Assembly: GCA_030640155.1 (NCBI GenBank)
Contig: DAOWJX010000067.1
Location: forward strand, 1 to 21,939
DNA: 21,939 nt
Source: Candidatus Aegiribacteria sp.
Lineage (GTDB): Bacteria; Fermentibacterota; Fermentibacteria; Fermentibacterales; JCC-6
Direction of reading: 5' to 3'
Translations under genes and position numbers: made by a program
Notes under the pieces: model-generated
What the model saw: only the letters and a program-made list of their open reading frames with translations
Told to the model about the DNA's origin: nothing
Database searches by the model: none
Part shown: positions 13,477 through 20,179 of the stretch, one piece after another
Layout of the letters: each line of letters opens with the position of its first letter
Position numbering within the stretch: position 1 is the stretch's first letter

Positions 13477-14391
13477 ATGATTCGATTAATCAGTGTTCTA
13501 TTAATTCCATTCATTGTAATGACCTCCTGTGTTGATACGGGTCAAAGCGTAACGCAACCCGTGACAGGGCACAGTTCAGGCTGGCACGACGGCAAAAATC
13601 CTGAGGAGATCTGTCATGAATATCTGGAATTGCTGGGAGACGTCCAGACTATGCACTACGGTATGTACAATGAATATACGGACAACATTGAAGATCTTCA
13701 GGAGTTTCTTCAGATTCCGGTTGAATCGATTTACTGTCCAGTTAATGGAGAATACTTGTTTTCAGGTGATATCGATTATGAATATTACATAGAATGTCCC
13801 TCAGGCGCAGAGATGTCTCATGGTCATATTTGGAATGGATTTATCAGTTGGCCGTATGATCCTTCCGAGCATACTGAAATATGTCATGAAAGAATGATAA
13901 ACTTGTCAACAGCATGTTCCATGTACTATGGAATGTACGGCTATTATCCTGACGGCATTGAAGATCTTCAGCAGTTCTTTCCATATCCGGTTGATTCCAT
14001 ATACTGCCCTGTGAACGGTAATTATATCCTTGAATGCGACGAAGAGGATTGTTACATAGCCTGTCCGTCAAACGTGATACCATCGCACGGCTATATCCTG
14101 AACGGTGAAACAAGCTGGCCTTATGATCCATCTAATTATCTCGAAGGATGTCGGAATAATATGATATCTCTTGCTACAGGATGTTCTATGTACTATGCAG
14201 AAAATAACCGCTTTCCTGAAGTATTGAGTGATCTTGAGGAAGTCATGGAGAACTGGGATTTGGAATGCCCCGCCTGCGCCAGTATTTACATGTATGAAAC
14301 GAATCCGGAAGGCGACTCATATACTATCACCTGCCCCTTGCCGGTGGATCCGAACCACGGAAGTATAGTAGATGGGTGTACCAGCTGGTAG
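13477..14391 (+). CDS. Lipoprotein with three tandem pseudopilin-like modules
   Basis: A 304-residue protein with a lipoprotein signal peptide (MIRLISVLLIPFIVMTSC, lipobox MTSC, C18 acylated). The mature protein holds three repeats of roughly 80-90 residues starting near C46, C136 and C225. Each has a Cys-started helix ending in MYYG/MHYG and a Y/F-x-(D/E)-x-(I/L)-x-DL motif (IEDLQEF, IEDLQQF, LSDLEEV), then CPVNGxY or an equivalent, a Y(I/T)xCP strand, and HGxIxxGxxSW at the end. This order (helix, DL, CP-G-Y, YxIxC, HG) resembles the C-terminal globular part of type II secretion/type IV pseudopilins, but without the N-terminal pilin helix or prepilin cleavage site. Cysteines recur in each module, suggesting repeated disulphides. 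GTG 13453 is an alternative start, but it would put extra charged residues before the signal peptide. Function unknown; envelope localisation is well supported. Confidence 0.8.
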   Translation: MIRLISVLLIPFIVMTSCVDTGQSVTQPVTGHSSGWHDGKNPEEICHEYLELLGDVQTMHYGMYNEYTDNIEDLQEFLQIPVESIYCPVNGEYLFSGDIDYEYYIECPSGAEMSHGHIWNGFISWPYDPSEHTEICHERMINLSTACSMYYGMYGYYPDGIEDLQQFFPYPVDSIYCPVNGNYILECDEEDCYIACPSNVIPSHGYILNGETSWPYDPSNYLEGCRNNMISLATGCSMYYAENNRFPEVLSDLEEVMENWDLECPACASIYMYETNPEGDSYTITCPLPVDPNHGSIVDGCTSW

Positions 14392-14397
14392 TACAGG

Positions 14398-14919
14398 TTA
14401 ATTCTGCACCAGCGGCGGGGGAGTTCTAAGGTTTCCCTGAATCAGTAATCTCAGACTGCCGAGAAAATAAGCGAACCTGAATCTGTCCGGTCTGTTCAGG
14501 AGTTCCGGGAAATGTTCCATCCCCCTTGGTTCCAGATCAGCGATTTCATATCGGTAGTTCAGCCGGCCCGGTCTGCGGATATCGAACGAGTAAAGAAATC
14601 CTCTCACGGTTCCGGAGTGACTGTCAGACGGTTCAACGATTATGAGATAATCACATTCAGCTTTTGCCATTCTGTCGAATGAGATTCCCCTTTGATTTGA
14701 AGGAAGGACTATTGCCTTTCTGCCGTTACTGAAAAGAAGGCTGTACCTTCTGTCAGTATCAGGTTTTTCATCTGTTCTCCAGCATGGAGTTCTCATTTTC
14801 AGAAACCATCTTCTTGCGACTGCTTCAGCAAAGAGCGCGTCAAAACAATCAGGCACACCGGACCTGCAGGCTTCCCTGTGGAGCTTACTTCTGAGTTTCC
14901 GTGAAATGCTGATTTTCAT
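14398..14919 (-). CDS. Hypothetical protein
   Basis: A 173-residue protein with no signal peptide or membrane segment, so probably cytosolic. It is basic at the N-terminus (MKISISRKLRSKLHREACRSG) and has a central alternating strand pattern (RYSLLFSNGRKAIVLP, FDRMAKAECDYLIIVEPSDS, GFLYSFDIRRPG). The arrangement recalls an alpha/beta core of PD-(D/E)xK nuclease type, but I cannot locate a convincing catalytic set and do not assign a family. The start ATG has AAAAGG 9 nt upstream. It converges on the three-module lipoprotein gene with 6 nt between the stops and is divergent from gcvT across about 130 bp. Confidence 0.65.
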   Translation of the reverse strand: MKISISRKLRSKLHREACRSGVPDCFDALFAEAVARRWFLKMRTPCWRTDEKPDTDRRYSLLFSNGRKAIVLPSNQRGISFDRMAKAECDYLIIVEPSDSHSGTVRGFLYSFDIRRPGRLNYRYEIADLEPRGMEHFPELLNRPDRFRFAYFLGSLRLLIQGNLRTPPPLVQN

Positions 14920-14962
14920 CCGGATTCGCCTTTTTTCAGTGATTCAGTTCCTTTTCTGCTCA

Positions 14963-14991
14963 TTGCATTTTGTTTCCCGTTTATGTAAATT
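14963..14991 (+). promoter_or_regulatory. Probable promoter of the gcv operon
   Basis: TTGCAT (14963-14968), 17-nt spacer, TAAATT (14986-14991). The predicted leader to ATG 15050 would be about 50 nt. I see no glycine riboswitch in it; a riboswitch would need a longer leader. Confidence 0.4.
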
Positions 14992-15049
14992 CATTCCCGT
15001 ATATTCTGGTAATATTTCTTAAAATAAAGTTTGGTACAGGAGAAACCAT

Positions 15050-16147
15050 ATGGACAAAAAAACACCTCTGTACGACAGGCATGTGAACCTTGGAGCAAAA
15101 CTGGAACCCTTTGCAGGTTACATAATGCCCATAAAGTATACAACTGTGAAAGAAGAACACAATACAGTCCGGAATGGTGTGGGCGTTTTCGACCTTTCTC
15201 ACATGGGTGAGTTCAGAGTGAAGGGAAAGGATGCATTGAGATTCCTCGACTACCTTCTGACCAACGACTCCGATGTGGAACCGGGCAAGGCATATTATTC
15301 AACCATGTGCTATCCCGATGGTGGAATAGTCGATGACCTTATCGTATACAGAATATCAGATAAAGAATTTCTCATGGTCGTTAACGGATCCAACATCGAG
15401 AAGGACTGGGCCTGGGTCAACAATCATACCACCGGGTACGACATAACTCTGACGAATGAAAGTGACGATATCGGACTGGTCGCCATTCAGGGGCCTGACG
15501 CGCAGAAAGTTGCCGAGAAGCTCACAGACGTAAATCTGGAAGACATAGGCTATTACTGCCATACCTCAAGTACATTCGCGAATAAAGAAGCCCTGATTGC
15601 GAGAACCGGATACACCGGTGAAGACGGATTCGAAATTTACATTAAATCCGATGACGCCGCAGATGTATGGGATGCCGTTATGAAGGCCGGTGAAGAATAT
15701 GAAATCAAACCGGTGGGTCTTGGTGCCAGAGATACACTTCGGCTTGAGGTGGGTTACGTTCTGTACGGCAATGATATCGATCATACGACGACTCCCATCG
15801 AAGCCAGACTCGGCTGGGTTGTGAAACTGAAGACAGATAAGGAATTCATCGGTCGTGAAGTAATGGCCCGACAGAAGAAGGAGAAACCGGACAGGTATAT
15901 CGTGGGTCTTGAAGTAACAGGCAAAGGATTCCCCAGGCGTGGCGCTGAACTGTTCAGGGGCGATCGCAAGGTTGGTATCGTAACCAGCGGTTCACTTGCA
16001 CCGGCGCTGGGACACGGAGTCTGCCTTGCTTTTGTAGAAAAGGGTTTCCATAAGAGCGGAACTGAACTGGATGCTGAAGTACGAGGGAAAAGAATCCCAG
16101 TCAAAACTGTTAAATTGCCGTTCTACAAAGATGGCAGCAGGAAGTAA
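15050..16147 (+). CDS. gcvT: Glycine cleavage system T protein (aminomethyltransferase)
   Basis: A 365-residue cytosolic aminomethyltransferase that takes the aminomethyl group from lipoyl-GcvH and makes 5,10-methylene-tetrahydrofolate and ammonia. Diagnostic segments are TPLYDRHVNLGAKLEPFAGYIMP, GVFDLSHMGEFRVKG, MVVNGSNIEKDWAW (folate-binding region), IARTGYTGEDGFEIY, GLGARDTLRLEVGYVLYGND and, at the end, VTSGSLAPALGHGVCLAFV. The length is normal for the family. ATG 15050 has ACAGGAG 6 nt upstream. It is first in the operon gcvT-gcvH-gcvPA-gcvPB, with gcvH starting 22 nt after its stop. Confidence 0.97.
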   Translation: MDKKTPLYDRHVNLGAKLEPFAGYIMPIKYTTVKEEHNTVRNGVGVFDLSHMGEFRVKGKDALRFLDYLLTNDSDVEPGKAYYSTMCYPDGGIVDDLIVYRISDKEFLMVVNGSNIEKDWAWVNNHTTGYDITLTNESDDIGLVAIQGPDAQKVAEKLTDVNLEDIGYYCHTSSTFANKEALIARTGYTGEDGFEIYIKSDDAADVWDAVMKAGEEYEIKPVGLGARDTLRLEVGYVLYGNDIDHTTTPIEARLGWVVKLKTDKEFIGREVMARQKKEKPDRYIVGLEVTGKGFPRRGAELFRGDRKVGIVTSGSLAPALGHGVCLAFVEKGFHKSGTELDAEVRGKRIPVKTVKLPFYKDGSRK

Positions 16148-16169
16148 TCAGGAATACAAGGAGGAATAT

Positions 16170-16553
16170 ATGTCGAACATTCCGGAAGATCTCCGATACA
16201 CTGACTCGCACGAGTGGGTGAAAGATCTCGGTAATGGTGAATACAAGATGGGTCTGTCTTTTTATGCCCAGGATCAGATGGGTGAAATTGTCATGGTTGA
16301 ATTTCCCGGACTGGAAGAATTCAGTGCAGGAGATACTCTGGGCTCTCTGGAAGCCGTGAAGACCGCTGAAGATTTCTACGCTCCCTTCAATGGAAAAGTC
16401 GTGCGTGTTAATGCTGCTCTCGAGGACGAACCCGCGCTAATTAACGAAGATCCGTACGAAAAAGGCTGGCTTGTCGTAATAGCCACTGATGATTCTTCCG
16501 GTTTCAGTAAACTGAAGAGCCCTACAGAGTTCTCTGAATTCATCGGCGAGTAA
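16170..16553 (+). CDS. gcvH: Glycine cleavage system H protein
   Basis: A 127-residue lipoyl carrier that shuttles the aminomethyl group between the P, T and L proteins. The N-terminus LRYTDSHEWVKD is typical, and the lipoylated lysine is K64 in GSLEAVKTAEDFYAPFNG (commonly ESVKAASDIYAP). The C-terminus PYEKGWLVVIATDD matches the family. A longer in-frame reading starts at 16071, but AAGGAGG (16158-16164) lies 5 nt before ATG 16170 and homology begins there. gcvPA follows 3 nt after the stop. Confidence 0.96.
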   Translation: MSNIPEDLRYTDSHEWVKDLGNGEYKMGLSFYAQDQMGEIVMVEFPGLEEFSAGDTLGSLEAVKTAEDFYAPFNGKVVRVNAALEDEPALINEDPYEKGWLVVIATDDSSGFSKLKSPTEFSEFIGE

Positions 16554-16556
16554 TAC

Positions 16557-17906
16557 GTGAGCAGGTTCATACCGAACCGCGGGGATCATTTTGAAAAGAT
16601 GTTTCGCGTGATCGGTGTTGAAGGTATCAGCGACCTCCTTCAATCGATCCCGATTAAGTATCAGATCAAAGAAGATCTTGATCTTCCTGATCCTGTTTCA
16701 GAACTTGAACTCCAGCGTGAGTTTGAAGGATATGCAGACAGAAATACAGGAGCGGATAAGATCTGCTTTCTTGGAGCCGGTGCTTACGACCATTTCATCC
16801 CTGCGGCAGTTGATCATATTCTTCTTCGAAGTGAGTTCTATACCGCATATACACCTTATCAGGCTGAAGTCAGTCAGGGGACGCTCCAGGCTATTTTCGA
16901 ATATCAATCGATGATTGCCAGACTGACCGGCATGGAAGTGGCAAATGCTTCCATGTACGATGGCGCTTCCGCTGCCGCTGAAGCATGTCTGATGGCGATG
17001 AGAGTAACCCGCAGGCAGAGAATCCTCATCGCAGGATCATTGAATCCTCGATGGGCTGATGTTGTACGAACTTACCTCAAGAGAGATGATTTCGAGATAA
17101 ACGAGATTCCATTCCTTGAAGATGGAACACTGGATCTTGAGATCGCCGCGAAACTTATTGAAGGCGGAACTGCGGCAATACTTGTTCAGTACCCGAATTA
17201 CTTCGGGCTGATTGAGGATCTTCAACCGGTAGCTGAGTTGATTCATGAGCATAAAGGATTGCTTATTGTCGCCGCGGATCCTGTTGCGCTTCCACTTCTC
17301 CGTTCACCAGGCGATGCCGGAGCTGATATCGTTATCGGAGAAGGACAGAGTATGGGTATTCCGTTGTCCTATGGCGGTCCGTACATCGGTTTCATGTCGA
17401 CCCGAAAAAAACTTGCGCGAAAGATGCCTGGCAGAATTATCGGAAGAACTTCCGATCGAGCTGATCAGGATGGATACGTACTGACTCTTCAGACAAGAGA
17501 ACAGCATATACGCAGGGAAAAGGCTACAAGTAATATCTGCTCAAATCAAGCTCTGATGGCCCTTGCGAATACAGTCTATCTATCTTTGATGGGTGAGAAG
17601 GGATTCAGGGAAGTATCGAACCAGTGTTTCCAGAAAAGTCATTACCTTCAGCAGAAGCTGCTGGAAATTCCAGGTGTGAGCAGCATATTTGCAGATACAC
17701 CTTTCTTCAGAGAGTTCGCTGTCTCATTTCCCGTCTCATCGTTGGAGATTCATGATCGTCTGATGGAGAAAGGTTTTCTGGCAGGACTTCCCATTGTTGA
17801 ACTCGGTGAGGGAGTTATGCTGATAACCGTAACTGAAAAACGGACAAAAGAGGAGATGGATCTATATGTGAAATTCGCTTCTGAGATCTGCGGGAGGATG
17901 GAATAA
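16557..17906 (+). CDS. gcvPA: Glycine dehydrogenase (decarboxylating) subunit 1
   Basis: A 449-residue alpha subunit of the split P protein, which with GcvPB decarboxylates glycine and loads the aminomethyl group on GcvH. The start is GTG 16557: the N-terminus SRFIPNRGDHFEKMFRVIGV matches the family, which normally opens with a (S)xFIPNT-like segment. Typical blocks are FLGAGAYDHFIPAAVDHIL, YTPYQAEVSQGTLQAIFEYQ, ASMYDGASAAAEA and REQHIRREKATSNICSNQAL. This subunit carries no PLP lysine. No strong Shine-Dalgarno is present and the gene begins 3 nt after the gcvH stop, so coupling is likely. The stop overlaps the gcvPB start (TAATG). Confidence 0.96.
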   Translation: MSRFIPNRGDHFEKMFRVIGVEGISDLLQSIPIKYQIKEDLDLPDPVSELELQREFEGYADRNTGADKICFLGAGAYDHFIPAAVDHILLRSEFYTAYTPYQAEVSQGTLQAIFEYQSMIARLTGMEVANASMYDGASAAAEACLMAMRVTRRQRILIAGSLNPRWADVVRTYLKRDDFEINEIPFLEDGTLDLEIAAKLIEGGTAAILVQYPNYFGLIEDLQPVAELIHEHKGLLIVAADPVALPLLRSPGDAGADIVIGEGQSMGIPLSYGGPYIGFMSTRKKLARKMPGRIIGRTSDRADQDGYVLTLQTREQHIRREKATSNICSNQALMALANTVYLSLMGEKGFREVSNQCFQKSHYLQQKLLEIPGVSSIFADTPFFREFAVSFPVSSLEIHDRLMEKGFLAGLPIVELGEGVMLITVTEKRTKEEMDLYVKFASEICGRME

Positions 17907-19354
17907 TGAAAACCATTTTCGAAATGAGCAGTCCCGACAGAATCGGTTCTTCTCTTCCCCTGCTTGATGTACCTGCCTCCTCGAGTGTTCCCCCGAATCT
18001 CGAAAGGAGTGGGAAAATCGGCCTTCCTGAGGTAACGGAAGGCCAGGTCATGCGGCATTTCGTGAACCTGAGCACCATGAATTACCATGTGGATAAGGGC
18101 ATGTACCCGCTCGGTTCCTGCACTATGAAATACAACCCTAAGCACTTCGAGAATCTTGCCAGATTATCGGGACTCTCAGGAATACACCCGCTTGTTCCTG
18201 AAGCCATGGCTGCGGGAACTCTTGAAATAATGTATAAACTTGAAGGATTTCTCTGCGAGATAACCGGCTTTGAAGGGGCGTCTCTTCAGCCTGCCGCCGG
18301 TGCGCAGGGAGAGTTCTGTGGCTTAATGCTTATAAAGAGCTACCTTGAAAGCATAGGAGAAAAACACAGAAACGAAGTTCTCATGCCTGATTCCGCTCAT
18401 GGCACGAATCCTGCAACTTCAACTCTGGCTGATTGCGTGATCATTGGAGTGAAGTCTAACGAATTCGGCGAGGTTGATCCTGATGACCTTCGGGAGAAGG
18501 CCGGCCCGAATACGGTCGCGTTCATGCTGACCAATCCGAATACTCTCGGTCTTTTTGAATCAAGAATAGAGGAACTTACCTCGATTGTTCATGAGGCCGG
18601 TGGATTCAATTACATGGATGGCGCCAACATGAACGCCCTTCTGGGAGTTGCCAGGCCTGGTGATATGGGGTTTGATGTCTGTCATCTCAACTTGCATAAA
18701 ACTTTTGCCACTCCCCATGGAGGAGGAGGTCCCGGTGCCGGACCTGTGACATGCACAGCGGAACTTGCTCAATTCCTTCCCGAGCCGGTGGTGATTCAGA
18801 ATGAGGACGGAAGCTACTCACTGAGTAAAAAGCAGAATTCATTTGGAAGACTGCTGGCGTTCTACGGCAATACAGGTGTACTTTACAAAGCTTTCGCTTA
18901 TATCAGAACCCTTGGCGCTGCCGGACTCAGAGAAGTAACTGAGAACGCTTTGATAAACGCTAATTACCTGAAAGCGAGACTCGAGGAGTATTTTGATATC
19001 CCCTTCAATAATGGCCCCTGCATGCATGAATTCGTTCTCTCCGGAGACAGACAGGCGGAAAAGGGTGTAAAAACGCTGGATATGGCGAAGAGGCTTCTTG
19101 ATTACGGTTTTCACGCTCCAACAGTATATTTTCCGCTGATTGTGCATGAAGCGATGATGATAGAACCTACGGAAACTGAAGGGCTTGAGGATCTCGATGC
19201 TTTTGCTGAGGCCATGATTTCCATTTCAAAAGAATGTGATGAAAAACCATACCTTGTTACAGATGCGCCGGTGAACACACCGGTTCTCAGACTGAACGAA
19301 GTACAGGCAGTCAAGGAACTTTGTATCGTGGAACCTCTGGATGAAGAGGGATAA
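17906..19354 (+). CDS. gcvPB: Glycine dehydrogenase (decarboxylating) subunit 2
   Basis: A 482-residue PLP-binding beta subunit of the split P protein. The PLP lysine is K265 in CHLNLHKTFATPHGGGGPGAG. Other family blocks are YPLGSCTMKYNP, LQPAAGAQGEFCGLM, PDSAHGTNPATS and FNYMDGANMNALLG. GGGAGG lies about 9 nt before the ATG, which overlaps the gcvPA stop by 1 nt. With gcvPA it replaces the single ~950-residue GcvP of proteobacteria; the split form is common in Firmicutes, Thermotogae, archaea and many uncultured phyla. Its stop in turn overlaps the start of a membrane-protein gene (TAATG). Confidence 0.97.
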   Translation: MKTIFEMSSPDRIGSSLPLLDVPASSSVPPNLERSGKIGLPEVTEGQVMRHFVNLSTMNYHVDKGMYPLGSCTMKYNPKHFENLARLSGLSGIHPLVPEAMAAGTLEIMYKLEGFLCEITGFEGASLQPAAGAQGEFCGLMLIKSYLESIGEKHRNEVLMPDSAHGTNPATSTLADCVIIGVKSNEFGEVDPDDLREKAGPNTVAFMLTNPNTLGLFESRIEELTSIVHEAGGFNYMDGANMNALLGVARPGDMGFDVCHLNLHKTFATPHGGGGPGAGPVTCTAELAQFLPEPVVIQNEDGSYSLSKKQNSFGRLLAFYGNTGVLYKAFAYIRTLGAAGLREVTENALINANYLKARLEEYFDIPFNNGPCMHEFVLSGDRQAEKGVKTLDMAKRLLDYGFHAPTVYFPLIVHEAMMIEPTETEGLEDLDAFAEAMISISKECDEKPYLVTDAPVNTPVLRLNEVQAVKELCIVEPLDEEG

Positions 19355-19782
19355 TGACAGATACGACTGAAAAACCCGAAGCGGTACTTGAATGGATTTC
19401 CCATCCTGCCGGTGAGCGCCCCTGGGCAACGGTAGCGTATGTCTCAATCATTCTGCTTGCCGGTTTGCTGGCAGCTGTGATCATGGGAAATAATCTCTGG
19501 TGGGGACTTGTGTTTGCTTTCGTACTGTTTCTCTCAGGGTGGACGTATTTTCTTCCTATAAGATTCAGGATGGGCGATGAGGGTGTAAGTAAAAAGTCTC
19601 TCTTCGGTACGGAACGTATGACCTGGACACAGGTCAGGAGTATTGTTCCGGATAAGTACGGTGTTCTTCTGAGTCCATTTCCACAGCCAACCAGACTGGC
19701 GAAATTCAGGGGAATGTCAGTGCAGTTTTCAGAAAACAGAGAGGAAGTTCTTGAATACATCAGGACATATGCCACCGGGTAG
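19354..19782 (+). CDS. Membrane protein with PH-like C-terminal domain, unknown function
   Basis: A 142-residue inner-membrane protein. Two adjacent hydrophobic segments, about residues 24-45 (TVAYVSIILLAGLLAAVIMG) and 47-67 (WWGLVFAFVLFLSGWTYFL), form a hairpin that puts both ends in the cytoplasm. The remaining ~75 residues (FRMGDEGVSKKSLFG, MTWTQVRSIVPDKYGVLL, FRGMSVQFSENREEVLEYI) have the strand-rich pattern and final helix of bacterial PH-like domains. That assignment is by pattern only. The ATG overlaps the gcvPB stop (TAATG), so it is translated from the same message, but nothing ties it to glycine metabolism. Its 3' end overlaps the next gene. Confidence 0.8.
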   Translation: MTDTTEKPEAVLEWISHPAGERPWATVAYVSIILLAGLLAAVIMGNNLWWGLVFAFVLFLSGWTYFLPIRFRMGDEGVSKKSLFGTERMTWTQVRSIVPDKYGVLLSPFPQPTRLAKFRGMSVQFSENREEVLEYIRTYATG

Positions 19783-20179
19783 CCACGATCTCATTGATCT
19801 CGAGGGCAACGAGGATTACTCGGAACTCATGGAGAAAATCGCAAAAGGCATCGTGCAGAGGCAATTGACGGTACCGGCGATAATATTCCTCGAGTCGATT
19901 AAACCGTTGTCGTTTCTGGGGAATCAGATGCTTATATTCGCTAATCCGGTTATTTCACTTGTGGTTCAATCCGGGAATTACTACAAGTTCATCCGGATGA
20001 TCGAAAACAGGGAAAATATTGAGAAGCTTACGATTATGATTGAAGAAGAAAATGCTCGTGATGTTAACAGCCGCAGGGAGTTGAAGGAGACTCGCCGGAA
20101 GGATAAACGGAGCAGAAAGACCTTCTGGAGTCGGCTCATGCACAGGAGCAAGGACATCAATACAGAAGAAGGAGGTTAA
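19769..20179 (+). CDS. Small protein of unknown function upstream of the MutL-family gene
   Basis: About 136 residues. The N-terminal half (ELMEKIAKGIVQRQLTVPA then IIFLESIKPLSFLGNQMLIF) is amphipathic to hydrophobic and could bind a membrane peripherally. The C-terminal half is highly charged (EEENARDVNSRRELKETRRK) and likely helical. I do not recognise the family. Two starts are possible: ATG 19769 (14-nt overlap with the upstream gene, poorly spaced AGGA), or TTG 19751, which has a better-spaced AGAGGA and adds six residues. The stop overlaps the MutL-family start by 1 nt (TAATG), so it may be an accessory of that protein or of its mutase. Confidence 0.75.
   Translation: MPPGSHDLIDLEGNEDYSELMEKIAKGIVQRQLTVPAIIFLESIKPLSFLGNQMLIFANPVISLVVQSGNYYKFIRMIENRENIEKLTIMIEEENARDVNSRRELKETRRKDKRSRKTFWSRLMHRSKDINTEEGG
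20166..20175 (+). promoter_or_regulatory. Strong ribosome binding site of the MutL-family gene
   Basis: AAGAAGGAGG, the longest Shine-Dalgarno match in the window, ends 3 nt before ATG 20179 and lies inside the end of the preceding gene. Confidence 0.65.

Noticed and set aside
13690..13975. Palindrome TGAAGATCTTCA occurring twice
   Set aside because: It falls at the same place in two protein modules (IEDLQ codons) and is explained by the internal duplication.
14372..14434. Bidirectional terminator between the convergent genes (CTGGT ... ACCAG)
   Set aside because: The arms are only 5 bp with a loop of about 18 nt and no T-run, so it is not a credible terminator.
14920..15049. Glycine riboswitch ahead of gcvT
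   Set aside because: The leader from the likely promoter is only about 50 nt, and no tandem aptamer-like conserved bases are seen.
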